This document shows, in pieces, positions 28,272 to 37,965 of a stretch of DNA of 64,000 bases. This DNA is from Pseudomonas anatoliensis (GTDB lineage: Bacteria > Pseudomonadota > Gammaproteobacteria > Pseudomonadales > Pseudomonadaceae), in assembly GCF_017976235.1 (NCBI RefSeq), contig NZ_JACVHC010000006.1, positions 1 through 64,000 of the forward strand. Reading direction: 5' to 3'. Numbering within the stretch: the stretch's first letter is position 1; each line of letters begins with the position of its first letter. Both the position numbers and the translations under genes were made by a program. The notes beneath the pieces are model-generated. The model ran no database searches. It had not been told where the DNA came from and saw only the letters and a list, made by a program, of their open reading frames with translations.

Positions 28272-29288
28272 TCACCCCCGATGCGTCTGCCGAAACTCCC
28301 CTGGCGGCATCCCGCGCCGGCTCTTGAACGTGCGATGAAACGAGCGCGGTTCGGTAAACCCCAAATACTGCGCAATGTCCTGAATCGGCAACGTGCTGTT
28401 CAACAGATAGTGCTCAGCCAACTCCTGGCGCAGATCATCCAGAATCTGCTGATACGACGTCCCCGCCTGATGCAATTGGCGCTGCAACGTGCGCACCGAC
28501 ACAGCCAGCTGCTCGGCCACCTGCTCCTTGCGCGGCAGTCCCTCCTTGAGCAATTGACGCAAAATGCTCTTCACCTGTTGCGCAAGCGACGCATCCTCCA
28601 GGGTCGCCATCAAACCCATCGCATGCTCTTCCAGCGTGCGCAGCAATTGCGCATCGGCCTGACGCAGCGGCAACTGCAAATACGCCGGCGGCACAATCAA
28701 CGCCGAATACGGCTGATCGAACAGCACCGGGCAATCGAAAAACGCTTCGTACTGCGCCAGCGTCACCTCGTCTGGACACGAATGTTCCAGCCAGACTGCC
28801 GCTGGCGACATCTGCGTATCAGCAATCCAGCGCGCATATTGCAGCCACGAACCGAGGACGTTCTCCACCAGATGCCGACGAATCCGCGGGCGCTGATAGC
28901 GGCAGGTCCATATCAGGTGTACTTGGCCATCCTGCATCTCGGCGCGGCTGACGCCCATGTCGCCCACCAGTTTCTCGAACGGCATGATGCGGCTCATCGC
29001 ATCGCCCAGGGTCGCGCAGTTCATGGTGATGTAACCCAAAACGCTCCATGAATTGGGCAGCACAAAATTCGCTGCGTTGAGCCCGAACAGCGGATCGCCC
29101 GAGTGCTCGCAGAAATAGTCGAGCAACTTTTCATGCGCCTCACCCGGCAAGCGCAGGGTGTTGTCGCTCAACTGCTGCGCCTGCAACCCGGCCGCCGCCA
29201 ACGCAGGCTCGATGGCCATGCCCAATTGCTCGGCATGGCGCAGGTACTTGAGCAGCGGCGGAACGGAGGTGAAGCCGAGCGATTGCAT
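28272..29288 (-). CDS. AraC-family regulator (AraC_arabinose_bd-like N-terminal domain)
   Basis: A 338-residue regulator of the OruR/VirS branch. The long N-terminal sensor domain (about 20-205, with PNSWSVLGYITMNCATLGDAM and CRYQRPRIRRHLVENV) is followed by the two-HTH AraC DNA-binding domain (about 235-335, with LPRKEQVAEQLAVSVRTLQRQLHQAGTSYQQ-type first HTH and LGFTEPRSFHRTFKSRRGMPPGEFR second HTH). Relatives respond to lipids or amino-acid derivatives. It is divergent from the AGPS-like oxidase gene and is the obvious candidate regulator of the 29.5-39.3 kb lipid-related genes. Confidence 0.9.
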   Translation of the reverse strand: MQSLGFTSVPPLLKYLRHAEQLGMAIEPALAAAGLQAQQLSDNTLRLPGEAHEKLLDYFCEHSGDPLFGLNAANFVLPNSWSVLGYITMNCATLGDAMSRIMPFEKLVGDMGVSRAEMQDGQVHLIWTCRYQRPRIRRHLVENVLGSWLQYARWIADTQMSPAAVWLEHSCPDEVTLAQYEAFFDCPVLFDQPYSALIVPPAYLQLPLRQADAQLLRTLEEHAMGLMATLEDASLAQQVKSILRQLLKEGLPRKEQVAEQLAVSVRTLQRQLHQAGTSYQQILDDLRQELAEHYLLNSTLPIQDIAQYLGFTEPRSFHRTFKSRRGMPPGEFRQTHRG

Positions 29289-29497
29289 GATCGTATTCCC
29301 TTGATCAAAGCGTGCATGAGCGGATGAATGCCTGAAAGGTAATTTGAAACCACGGCTAAAGTAAATGGCTGACGCTTGCGCGACGTTTGACTCAATTGGC
29401 TACACGAACTGGCCGGATGCGACCGTGACACTTTTCGGCCGCCGACTAGTATGGACGCCTGAAATATCGCTGATAAGAACCGAAAAAGGACACACGC
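29289..29497. promoter_or_regulatory. Divergent araC-like / oxidase promoter region
   Basis: This 209-bp region between divergent genes must hold both promoters. The only feature I can name is 'aaaaagga' ahead of the ATG at 29498. An imperfect repeat (tggccggatgcgaccgtgac and cttttcggccgccgac, about 29410-29447) could be an AraC half-site pair, but this is weak. Confidence 0.3.
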
Positions 29498-31093
29498 ATG
29501 CGACGCTGGAACGGCTGGGGAGATGCAACCACGGTGGTCGAACTGCCGGCCCAGGGCGCGAGTTTTCTCGCCGAACGGTTGGGCGACGGTCGAGCGCTGC
29601 CCGATGCGACGCTGGAAACGGCGCTGGCCCGCGTGCCTGAATCGCGGTTGCGGGCTCACACGTTGTACAGCGTCGATGCTCATGACCGGTTACTGCACGC
29701 TCGCGGCCAGAGCCTGCCGGATTGGCTGGCGTTGCGCGAAGGCACGTTGGGCAATTATCCCGATGCGGTGGCGTTCCCTGAGACGGCCGAGCAGATTCGC
29801 CAATTGCTGGTGCTCGCCCATGAACAAGACCTGTGCCTGATTCCTTACGGCGGCGGCACGTCGGTGGCCGGGCACATCAATCCGCCGGATTCCGCACGGC
29901 CGGTGGTGACGGTTTCGCTGGCGCGGATGAATCGTCTGATCGACCTTGATGAACAAAGCTTGCTGGCAACGTTCGGCCCCGGTGCCAGTGGTCCACAGGT
30001 GGAAAGTCAGTTGCGGGCGCGGGGTTACACGCTGGGGCATTTTCCGCAGTCGTGGGAGCTGTCGACGTTGGGCGGTTGGGTTGCCAGCCGTTCCAGCGGC
30101 CAGCAATCGCTGCGTTATGGACGGATCGAGCAATTGTTCGCCGGGGGCACGCTGGAAACGTTCGCCGGCCCTCTGCAAATCCCCACGTTCCCGGCTTCGG
30201 CCGCCGGCCCCGATCTGCGTGAAGTGGTGTTGGGCTGCGAGGGCCGTTTCGGGATCATTTCCGAGGTCAAGGTGCGGATTAGCGCACTGCCCGCCGATGA
30301 ACGTTTTTACGGTGTATTTCTGCCCAGTTGGACCAAAGCGCTGCAAGCCATCCGCCAATTGGCTCAGGCGCGCGTGCCGCTGTCGATGCTGCGCCTGTCC
30401 AACGCGGTGGAGACCGAAACGCAACTGGCGTTGGCCGGTCACCCGCAACAAATCGCCTGGCTGGAAAAGTACCTGAGCCTGCGCGGCGCAGGCGAGGGCA
30501 AGTGCCTGCTGACCTTCGGCGTGACCGGCAATCGTCGGCAAAATGCGCTGTCGCTGAGGCAAGCGCGGCAGCATCTCAAAGCCTTTGGCGGCGTATTCAC
30601 CGGCACCTTGCTCGGCAAGAAATGGGCACAGAATCGCTTCCGTTTCCCGTACCTGCGCGAGAACCTGTGGAACGCCGGTTACGTGGTCGACACCCTCGAA
30701 ACCGCGACCGACTGGAGCAACGTCGACAACCTGCTCACTCTCATCGAAAACAGCCTGCGCGATGCCTTGGCCGCTGAGGGCGAGCGGGTGCATGTGTTCA
30801 CTCACCTGTCCCACGTTTACGGTGAAGGGTCGAGCATCTACACCACCTACGTGTTTCGCCCGGCGGCGGATTACCCCGCGACGCTGGCGCGCTGGCAGGC
30901 GCTCAAGCACGCGGCCAGCCAGACCATCGTCGACAACCACGGCACCATCAGTCACCAGCACGGCGTGGGCAAGGATCACGCGCCGTACCTGCTGCGCGAG
31001 AAAGGCGCGCTGGCGATGGACACCTTGCAGGCGCTGAGCCGGCACTTCGATCCGGCCGGGCGCCTCAACCCCGGCACGCTGTTGCCGGAGTGA
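29498..31093 (+). CDS. FAD-binding oxidase of the alkylglycerone-phosphate synthase (AGPS) family
   Basis: A 531-residue VAO-fold flavoprotein. FAD-binding motifs are PYGGGTSVAGH (near 109-119), SWELSTLGGWVASRSSGQQS (near 185-204) and the GCEGRFGIISEVKVR segment near 246-260. The C-terminal cap carries YGEGSSIYTTYVF (near 444-456) and GTISHQHGVGK (near 484-494). This order and these motifs match AGPS, which exchanges the acyl group of acyl-DHAP for a fatty alcohol in ether-lipid synthesis; the eukaryotic enzymes have three consecutive His where this one reads HQH. Lactate-dehydrogenase-type oxidases of the same superfamily are the alternative. It starts the + strand cluster, and its stop is 5 bases before the GlpD-like start. 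The bacterial role is probably catabolic (see findings). Confidence 0.82.
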   Translation: MRRWNGWGDATTVVELPAQGASFLAERLGDGRALPDATLETALARVPESRLRAHTLYSVDAHDRLLHARGQSLPDWLALREGTLGNYPDAVAFPETAEQIRQLLVLAHEQDLCLIPYGGGTSVAGHINPPDSARPVVTVSLARMNRLIDLDEQSLLATFGPGASGPQVESQLRARGYTLGHFPQSWELSTLGGWVASRSSGQQSLRYGRIEQLFAGGTLETFAGPLQIPTFPASAAGPDLREVVLGCEGRFGIISEVKVRISALPADERFYGVFLPSWTKALQAIRQLAQARVPLSMLRLSNAVETETQLALAGHPQQIAWLEKYLSLRGAGEGKCLLTFGVTGNRRQNALSLRQARQHLKAFGGVFTGTLLGKKWAQNRFRFPYLRENLWNAGYVVDTLETATDWSNVDNLLTLIENSLRDALAAEGERVHVFTHLSHVYGEGSSIYTTYVFRPAADYPATLARWQALKHAASQTIVDNHGTISHQHGVGKDHAPYLLREKGALAMDTLQALSRHFDPAGRLNPGTLLPE

Positions 31094-31098
31094 CGGCC

Positions 31099-32691
31099 AT
31101 GACTGCGCACTGGAACGCCGCGTGGCGCCAGCAGGTTTTGCCGACGCTGGCCGATCAGACCTGGGATCTGATCGTCATCGGCGGCGGTATCAGTGGCGCC
31201 GGAATCCTGCGTGAAGCCGCGCGCCGTGGCTGGCGCTGCCTGCTGCTGGAGCAGCGCGATTTTGCCTGGGGCACGTCCAGCCGATCTTCAAAAATGGTCC
31301 ATGGCGGTTTGCGCTACATCGCCAAGGGTCAATGGCGATTGACCCGCGACTCGGTACGCGAGCGTCAGCGCCTGCTTGACGAGGCGCCGGGGCTGGTCGA
31401 GCCGATGAGTTTCATGATGCCGCACTATCGCGGCGGCTTTCCCGGGCCACGGGTATTGGGTGGTTTGCTTTCGGTGTACGACGCTCTGGCCGGGCGGCGC
31501 AGCCACCGTTTTCATGACGCGCAGCAACTGCGATATCTGGCGCCGGGGGTAAAGGAAACCGAACTGCTCGGCGGCACCTGTTTTGTCGATGCGCTGACCG
31601 ATGATGCGCGGCTGGTGATGCGTGTATTGAGCGAGGCGCGGGCCGACGGCGCGGTGGTGCTAAACGGCGTGCGCGTTGAGCATCTGCTGCGTGAGGACGG
31701 GCGCGTGCGCGGGGTTCAGGTTGAGGACTGCGAGGCTGGCGCGTCCCTGCAATTGCGCTGCGGCGTGCTGGCCGTGGCAACCGGCGCCTGGGCTGAACGC
31801 CTACGACCAGCCGAGGCACCACGGCAGTTGCGCCCGTTGCGCGGCAGTCATTTGTTGTTGCCGGGCTGGCGACTGCCGGTGGCGCAGGCGTTCACCTTTT
31901 TGCATGAGCGTGATCGGCGACCGGTGTTTGTTTTTCCGTGGGAAGGCGCGACAGTGGTCGGCACCACGGATCTGGATCATCACGAAAATCTGGATCAAAG
32001 CGCGAGCATCAGCGCTGAAGAACTCGACTATTTGTTGGCGGCTTGCACGCAACAGTTCCCCGGCGCCGAAGTGGTTGCCGCCGATGTGCTATCGACCTGG
32101 TCGGGCGTGCGTCCGGTGGTCGGTGGCGCGGGGGCGAATCAAGACAAACCCTCGAATGAAACCCGTGAGCACGTGCTGTGGCAAGAGCCGGGTTGCGTGA
32201 CCCTGGCCGGCGGCAAACTGACGACGTTTCGCCCGCAAGCCATCGAAGTACTCAAGGCTTGCGCGGCGATGCTTGATCGGCCGTTTGATGATGACGCCGC
32301 GCCGGTGTTCGCCGCCGTGCCGCCGCTGGCGATCGCGGGACTTGGCGCGCAGCAGTGGCGACGTCTGGCTGGCCGGCATGGCCGGGACCTGCCAAGGCTG
32401 GCGCAACTGCTCACGGAACTGGGCCACGACACGGTCGGCAACACCGACACCTTGTGGGCTGAACTGGCCTTCGCCTGCGAAGCAGAAATGGTCCTGCACC
32501 TCGATGACCTGCTGCTGCGCCGCACCCGATTGGGCCTGTTGCTGCCACGCGGTGGCGAAGATTATTTCGCCGCCATCCGCCAACTCTGTCAGCCGCGACT
32601 GGGTTGGAGCGACGAATACTGGCAGCATGAATTACAGCGTTATCAGGCGTTGTGGCAGCGCCATCACGGTTTGCCGGATGCCACGCCTTGA
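31099..32691 (+). CDS. Glycerol-3-phosphate dehydrogenase/oxidase (GlpD-like)
   Basis: A 530-residue FAD-dependent DAO-family protein. The FAD motif IGGGISGAG is at 27-35, the TSSRSSKMVHGGLRY signature (flavin and substrate site) at 59-73, and the C-terminal DAO_C domain is present. GlpD oxidises sn-glycerol-3-phosphate to DHAP and passes electrons to quinone. This copy lies between an AGPS-like flavoprotein and an FGGY kinase, not in a glp operon with glpF and glpK. Its substrate may therefore be a modified glycerol phosphate. I use the ATG at 31099, with 'ggag' 9 bases upstream, rather than the GTG at 31090. Confidence 0.88.
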   Translation: MTAHWNAAWRQQVLPTLADQTWDLIVIGGGISGAGILREAARRGWRCLLLEQRDFAWGTSSRSSKMVHGGLRYIAKGQWRLTRDSVRERQRLLDEAPGLVEPMSFMMPHYRGGFPGPRVLGGLLSVYDALAGRRSHRFHDAQQLRYLAPGVKETELLGGTCFVDALTDDARLVMRVLSEARADGAVVLNGVRVEHLLREDGRVRGVQVEDCEAGASLQLRCGVLAVATGAWAERLRPAEAPRQLRPLRGSHLLLPGWRLPVAQAFTFLHERDRRPVFVFPWEGATVVGTTDLDHHENLDQSASISAEELDYLLAACTQQFPGAEVVAADVLSTWSGVRPVVGGAGANQDKPSNETREHVLWQEPGCVTLAGGKLTTFRPQAIEVLKACAAMLDRPFDDDAAPVFAAVPPLAIAGLGAQQWRRLAGRHGRDLPRLAQLLTELGHDTVGNTDTLWAELAFACEAEMVLHLDDLLLRRTRLGLLLPRGGEDYFAAIRQLCQPRLGWSDEYWQHELQRYQALWQRHHGLPDATP

Positions 32692-32711
32692 TGCCCCTTG
32701 AAGAGAGCTCC

Positions 32712-34280
32712 ATGGATAACCACCCGAACAAGCGCTACCTGCTGGCTATCGACAACGGCACCCAAAGCGTGCGCGCGCTGCTCTTCGATTTGCAGGGTAA
32801 TTTGCTCGGTAAAGGCAAAGTCGAGCTGCAGGCCTATTACTCGGCGCAACCGGGCTGGGCCGAGCAAGACCCGGAATATTACTGGGCGAAACTCGGCGAG
32901 GCCTGCCAGCAAGTCTGGCAACAAACCGGCATTGATCGCTCAGAGATTGCCGGCGTTTCCCTGACCACGCAGCGCGGCACCGTGATCAATGTCGATGCCG
33001 AAGGCAAACCGTTGCGCCCGGCGATTCTGTGGCTCGATCAACGCCAGAGTGAGGTCGAAGGCGGGATAAAAGGGCCGTGGGGCTGGTTGTTCAAACTGGT
33101 CGGTGCGCAGGTCACCGTGGATCATTTTCGCGCCCAGGCCGAGGCCAACTGGATCGCCCGCCATCAGCCCGAAGTGTGGGCGGCGACCGACAAGTTTTTG
33201 CTGCTCTCGGGGTTTCTCACCCATCGCTTGTGCGGGCGTTTTGTAGATTCGGTGGGGTGTTGCGTCGGCTACTTGCCGTTCGACTTCAAACGCTTGAAGT
33301 GGGCCGCGCCGAGTGACTGGAAATGGCAGGCCCTGGCTGTGCGCCCCGAGCAACTGCCGACCCTGCACAAACCCGGTGAAACCCTCGGCTACATCACCGC
33401 GCAAGCCAGCCGCCACACCGGAATTCCCGAAGGGCTGCCGCTGATTGCGGCGGGGGCCGACAAGGCTTGCGAGGTGGTCGGTTCCGGCGTGGTCGATGCG
33501 AGCACGGTGTGCCTGTCTTACGGCACCACGGCGACGATCACCAGCACCCGCTCGCGCTATCTGGAAATCGTCCCGCTGATCCCGCCTTATCCGTCGGCGG
33601 TGCCGGATCAATTCAACTGCGAGGTGATGATTTATCGCGGTTACTGGATGGTCAGCTGGTTCAAGAACGAGTTCGGTTTGCGCGAGATGCAGCAGGCGAA
33701 GGAGCAGGGCATCGAGCCCGAGCAATTGTTCGATGCATTGGTGGAGGCGGTGCCACCGGGATCGATGGGTTTGATGCTGCAACCCTACTGGTCGCCAGGC
33801 ATTCGCGAGCCGGGCGTGGAGGCGAAAGGCGCGATGATCGGCTTCGGCGATGTGCACACCCGCGCGCATATTTACCGGGCGATTCTGGAAGGGCTGGCGT
33901 ATGCCTTGCGCCAGGGCCTGGAGAACATCGAGCGGCGTTCGAAGGTGTCGGTCAAACGGCTGCGTGTTGCTGGCGGCGGTTCGCAAAGTGATGCGGCGAT
34001 GCAGCTGACGGCGAACATTTTTGGCCTGCCCGCCGAGCGTCCGCACGTGTACGAAGCGTCCGGCTTGGGCGCGGCGATTTGCTGCGCGGTGGGGTTGGGA
34101 CTGCATGCGGATTTCCCCACGGCCATCGCGGCGATGACCCGGGTGGGCGCGATGTTCATGCCGCAGCCTGAGGCGCAAAAAATCTATGAGCAGCTGTACA
34201 AAGAGGTCTACCTGCGCATGTATCGCCAGCTCAAGCCGCTGTACCAAAGCATCCGGAAAATCACCGGCTACCCCGCCTGA
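32712..34280 (+). CDS. FGGY-family carbohydrate / glycerol-type kinase
   Basis: A 522-residue kinase. The ASKHA phosphate-1 loop YLLAIDNGTQSVRALLFD is at 9-26, SLTTQRGTVINVD near 84 is the conserved glycerol/sugar-binding segment, and the adenosine motif VAGGGSQSDAAMQLTANIFG lies near 420. It is closer to unclassified FGGY kinases than to GlpK, since GlpK's usual active-site spacing and allosteric motifs are not obvious. In this cluster it could phosphorylate a glycerol derivative for the GlpD-like enzyme. The ATG at 32712 follows 'gaagagag'. Confidence 0.88.
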   Translation: MDNHPNKRYLLAIDNGTQSVRALLFDLQGNLLGKGKVELQAYYSAQPGWAEQDPEYYWAKLGEACQQVWQQTGIDRSEIAGVSLTTQRGTVINVDAEGKPLRPAILWLDQRQSEVEGGIKGPWGWLFKLVGAQVTVDHFRAQAEANWIARHQPEVWAATDKFLLLSGFLTHRLCGRFVDSVGCCVGYLPFDFKRLKWAAPSDWKWQALAVRPEQLPTLHKPGETLGYITAQASRHTGIPEGLPLIAAGADKACEVVGSGVVDASTVCLSYGTTATITSTRSRYLEIVPLIPPYPSAVPDQFNCEVMIYRGYWMVSWFKNEFGLREMQQAKEQGIEPEQLFDALVEAVPPGSMGLMLQPYWSPGIREPGVEAKGAMIGFGDVHTRAHIYRAILEGLAYALRQGLENIERRSKVSVKRLRVAGGGSQSDAAMQLTANIFGLPAERPHVYEASGLGAAICCAVGLGLHADFPTAIAAMTRVGAMFMPQPEAQKIYEQLYKEVYLRMYRQLKPLYQSIRKITGYPA

Positions 34281-34298
34281 AAAAACACCGCAACCCCC

Positions 34299-34388
34299 CC
34301 TGTAGGAGCTGCCGAAGGCTGCGATCTTTTGATGTTGATCTTAAAAAACAAGATCAAAAGATCGCAGCCTTCGGCAGCTCCTACAGGG
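34299..34388. repeat. Long perfect REP hairpin after the FGGY kinase
   Basis: About 37-bp arms (cctgtaggagctgccgaagg...gatcttttgat and its complement) fold into one hairpin with a short loop. This may separate the FGGY kinase transcript from the phospholipase gene. Confidence 0.88.
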
Positions 34389-34519
34389 GAGAGGGGCAAA
34401 TTGCGACGACGCTCATATGGCGCTATCGGAGACCTTTTCTGGTGAGATTGGACAGTGTCAGCGGCGGGGTCGGTTGTTAGGCTCATCCCCCTCGGCATCT
34501 CCAATAAGAATCACAAGCA

Positions 34520-35809
34520 ATGAAGCTGACATTCCTCCTGTTGCTGCTTTTTGCAACGGCCCCGACCGCTTGGGGCTGGTCGAACCATACGGTGGGCAGC
34601 TACCTGGCGTTGCAGGATTTGCCAGCGCTGCGTGATGCTTCAGACATTGAAGTCGAGCCGCTGGAGCAGTTTCTTGCGCAGCAATATCCGGCCGTGGTTG
34701 CGCTGCTCGAGCAACAGGAAAGCTTCGCTCGCGAGCACTTCGCCCAATACCCTCCGCGCCCCGACAATCTGCAATTGCCCGCCGTGCCGGGGGACAATCT
34801 GCGCCACGATTTCTTCACCGCGCTGCGCATCAATCCGCAGATCCATCTGGCGATGGTGATCCAGCCTTTGCCGGGCAAGGATCTGCCCGACCGCGAGCAC
34901 TTCAGCGCCGAGCAAGTCATGGTCGAGCAGACGCTCTCGCCGTGGAATCGGCAGCGCTTCATCGTTGTCGCTGAAGGCGAAAAAGTCGCGCCCCTTGCGG
35001 TGCTGGCCAGCGCTGCCGACGAGCCGGATTACGGTCACGACATCAATCTGTTCAGCGACAACCCGGGCGAAGTCGGCGCGGTATACGGCTTCGGCCCGCA
35101 GCCTTTTGGCGATGCGCGGTATCAGTACAGTTCCCAGGCGCCTTTCCACATGGGCTTCTTCCACGAGAGCCCGGTGGTGTATGCCGCTGCCGGTTTTCTT
35201 GAGCGCAGTTGGCCGCACTGGCGCGCGTATCAATACATGGGCCTGGCGCGACTGGCGTTTGCCAGCGGCCATCCCTACTGGGGCTATCGCTTCCTCGGCT
35301 GGGGCCTGCACCACGTCCAGGACCTGACCCAGCCGTATCACGCCAAGCCGTTGCCCGGCGTCGATCTTGCCAGTCTGCTGCTGTTGGAAGGTAAGGCGCT
35401 GGCCGGTTTTGCGGGCGACAAACAGGCGTCAATCGAGCGTGTTGCGACGCGGCATATGGAGGTCGAGAAATACCAATCGACCTGGCTGCGACGCTTGCTG
35501 CGCGCCGGGCAAGCGCATCCGATGCTCGACGCTTACACCGATTTTTCCCAGGACAAACAGTATCCACCGTACTCCGTGGACTACCTGCGCGAGGTGGTCA
35601 GCGCCGAGTCTGTTGATGACTCCGCCGCGTTCGATGAAGCCATCGGCCAGTGGCTGGAGACGGCGCCGGTCACCAATGATTTCAGCAGCGGCAATCAGTT
35701 GCGCCGGGAAGATTTCGACCATCCGGCACTCAATCAACAGCTGTTCAGACTGCTCGGCCATTTCGGCGCGCACAGCCGGATTTATGTCAGTGCGGGACTA
35801 GCGCCCTAG
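34520..35809 (+). CDS. Secreted zinc-phospholipase-C / S1-P1-nuclease-like protein
   Basis: A 429-residue protein with a clear Sec signal peptide (residues 1-19, LLLLLFATAPTAWG). The mature N terminus would be Trp-Ser-Asn-His. In zinc phospholipases C and P1 nucleases an N-terminal Trp is a metal ligand. The family motif H-H-V-Q-D-L-T-Q-P-Y-H is near residues 263-273, with further His and Asp at HMGFFHESP (near 210). These zinc enzymes act on phospholipids or nucleic acids outside the cytoplasm. A phospholipase role fits the surrounding lipid-related genes, but nuclease activity is possible. It could be transcribed with DUF1302 and DUF1329. Confidence 0.72.
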   Translation: MKLTFLLLLLFATAPTAWGWSNHTVGSYLALQDLPALRDASDIEVEPLEQFLAQQYPAVVALLEQQESFAREHFAQYPPRPDNLQLPAVPGDNLRHDFFTALRINPQIHLAMVIQPLPGKDLPDREHFSAEQVMVEQTLSPWNRQRFIVVAEGEKVAPLAVLASAADEPDYGHDINLFSDNPGEVGAVYGFGPQPFGDARYQYSSQAPFHMGFFHESPVVYAAAGFLERSWPHWRAYQYMGLARLAFASGHPYWGYRFLGWGLHHVQDLTQPYHAKPLPGVDLASLLLLEGKALAGFAGDKQASIERVATRHMEVEKYQSTWLRRLLRAGQAHPMLDAYTDFSQDKQYPPYSVDYLREVVSAESVDDSAAFDEAIGQWLETAPVTNDFSSGNQLRREDFDHPALNQQLFRLLGHFGAHSRIYVSAGLAP

Positions 35810-35857
35810 CCATCGCGGCAGGACCAAAAACAATAAAAAACAGGGAAGGAGGAAGAG

Positions 35858-37816
35858 ATGATCAACACTCGATTGCGCCTGTCTGGTGCGGTGCTACCCG
35901 GTGTCGGCCTGGCAGGGCTGCTGCAACTCTGCGCGGTCGACGGGGTGCAGGCCGCCGAGTTCAGTGTGCTGGATAAACAGGTCACCGGTTCGTTCGACAC
36001 GACCTTGTCCTATGGTCGCTTGTGGCGGGTGCAGGGCCGCGACAAAACCAACGATGACGTCAACACCAACGACGGTAATCGCAACTTCGACACCGGACTG
36101 GTTTCCGAGGTGTACAAGATCACCTCGGAGCTTGAGGCCAACTATCAGAACTACGGCCTGTTCGTGCGCGGCACCGCGTTCTACGACACCCAACTGATGG
36201 ACAAGCGCAACGATTACTACCGCAACAACAATCCGTCACAACCGAGCCAGAGCTACCCGCAGGACGACCGCTTCACCAGCCAGACCCGCGACATCGCCGG
36301 CACCCGGATCGAGATGCTCGACGCTTACGTCCACGGCAGTTGGGACGTGGCGCAGATGCCGGTGACGGCGCGCGTCGGCCGTCAGGTGTTCAACTGGGGC
36401 GAGGGGATTTTCTATCGCGGCGGCATCAACACCACCAATCCGGTGGACGCGGCCAAGTACCGTTTGCCCGGCGCCGAGGTCAAGGAAGTGCTGGTGCCGG
36501 TGGAGGCGCTGAGCTTCAACATCGGCCTGACTGACAGCCTGACCCTGGAGAGTTTCTACCAGACCAACTGGAAGGAAACCCGCATCGATCCGGTCGGCAC
36601 GTTCTACTCGCAAACCGATCTGTTCGCCGACGGTGGCAACACCGGCTACAACGATTTCAGCGGCACCGCTCTCGACACGCCCGTGCCAGGATTTGGCAAC
36701 GTCATCGGTCTGTACAGCGCATTGGGCAACAACCCGTTGCTCGGCCCCGTCCTGCAATCCACCGGGCTGTACGCCAACGGTGTGACCCCGGCGTACGGCA
36801 ACACGCTCAAAGTGGCGTCCGTCGGCAAGGACTACAACGCGCGCAACGACGGCCAGTTTGGTTTTGCCTTTCGCTACATCGCCGAACAGCTCAACAGCAC
36901 CGAGTTTGGCCTGTACCTGGTCAACTACCACGCCAAGGAACCGACCATCGCGGCGGATCTGGGTGGGTACAACGGCATCGATATGAACGCCCTGACCAAC
37001 CTGTTGGCCGGTGTCGCCGGCAGTCAGGCCGGGGCACTCGCCGATGGTCTGGCCACGGCGGATGTGATGGGCAACATCCAGGCGCATCGGCGCTATGCCG
37101 AAGACATTCGCATGTACGGTTTCAGCTTCAACACCACGTTGGGCGAGGCCTCGGTGTTCGGTGAAGTGGCCTATCGACCGAACCTGCCCATCGGCGTTGC
37201 GGCCACCAACGACCTGATCGGCGATCTGGCCAACGGTGCGGCTGCGGCGGTAACGGGCCAGTCGATCAATGTCGGCGGGCAAATGGTCACCCTCGACAGC
37301 CAGATCAACAACGCCGAGCGCGTTGAAGCGTTCAATACCTCGTTGGGCACCATCTACAACTTCGGTCCGACCGGGTCGTTCGACTCGCTGTTCGGCATCT
37401 TCGAACTGGCCTCCGAACACCTGCGCGGCAGCAATCTGCAATACACCGCTTTCGACGGCAGCAATCGTTACTACGCCGGCACCGGTAACTATTCCTATGT
37501 GTCCGGCGGTGAGCGTGACGATCAGGTCAACCGCGATTCCTACAGCTACACGGCGATGCTCAACGGCACGTGGAACGACGTGTATGCCGGGGTCAACGTT
37601 TCGCCGTACGTCGTCTACAAGGATGATTTCAAGGGCAACAGCTATCAGGCCGGCAACACCATCGAAGGTCGCAAGGCCTACACACTGGGGATCAAGGCCA
37701 ACTACCAGAACAAGCTCGAGGCCGAGTTGCAGTACACCGAGTTCTACGGCGGCGGGCAGAACAACGGCATTCGCGATCGCGACAACGTCGGGTTCAACCT
37801 CAAGTATTTCCTTTGA
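35858..37816 (+). CDS. DUF1302 outer-membrane beta-barrel protein
   Basis: A 652-residue protein with a signal peptide (about 1-32, ending VQAAEF) and alternating aromatic-rich strands that end in F-L (NLKYFL), as in outer-membrane porins. The DUF1302 signature FVRGTAFYDTQLMDKRNDYYR is near 107-127 and VGRQVFNWGEGIFYRGGIN near 172-190. DUF1302 proteins pair with DUF1329 proteins (next gene) in gammaproteobacteria, often near esterase or lipid genes. Substrate transport across the outer membrane is the accepted guess. A perfect aaggagg lies upstream of the ATG. Confidence 0.85.
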   Translation: MINTRLRLSGAVLPGVGLAGLLQLCAVDGVQAAEFSVLDKQVTGSFDTTLSYGRLWRVQGRDKTNDDVNTNDGNRNFDTGLVSEVYKITSELEANYQNYGLFVRGTAFYDTQLMDKRNDYYRNNNPSQPSQSYPQDDRFTSQTRDIAGTRIEMLDAYVHGSWDVAQMPVTARVGRQVFNWGEGIFYRGGINTTNPVDAAKYRLPGAEVKEVLVPVEALSFNIGLTDSLTLESFYQTNWKETRIDPVGTFYSQTDLFADGGNTGYNDFSGTALDTPVPGFGNVIGLYSALGNNPLLGPVLQSTGLYANGVTPAYGNTLKVASVGKDYNARNDGQFGFAFRYIAEQLNSTEFGLYLVNYHAKEPTIAADLGGYNGIDMNALTNLLAGVAGSQAGALADGLATADVMGNIQAHRRYAEDIRMYGFSFNTTLGEASVFGEVAYRPNLPIGVAATNDLIGDLANGAAAAVTGQSINVGGQMVTLDSQINNAERVEAFNTSLGTIYNFGPTGSFDSLFGIFELASEHLRGSNLQYTAFDGSNRYYAGTGNYSYVSGGERDDQVNRDSYSYTAMLNGTWNDVYAGVNVSPYVVYKDDFKGNSYQAGNTIEGRKAYTLGIKANYQNKLEAELQYTEFYGGGQNNGIRDRDNVGFNLKYFL

Positions 37817-37848
37817 TTGCCCAGAACAAATCTTGCGGCACCCCGGCC

Positions 37849-37947
37849 CCCTGCGGGAGCGGGCTTGCCCGCGATGACGGCAGCACATTCGACATCAATG
37901 GTGGCTGATCCACCGTAATCGCTGGCAAGCCAGCTCCAACAGGTTTC
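37849..37947. repeat. REP elements between DUF1302 and DUF1329
   Basis: Two different REP types lie close together: ctgcgggagcgggcttgcccgcgat (37851-37875) and, inverted, aatcgctggcaagccagctccaac (37917-37940). They may tune the relative level of the two messages. Confidence 0.8.
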
Positions 37948-37965
37948 TGCATTCTGGAGAAGATC

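Noticed and set aside
29690..31045. Long antisense ORF opposite the AGPS-like oxidase
   Set aside because: Same reason; similar shadows occur at 32940-34247, 36236-37888 and, on the plus strand, 40130-41560.
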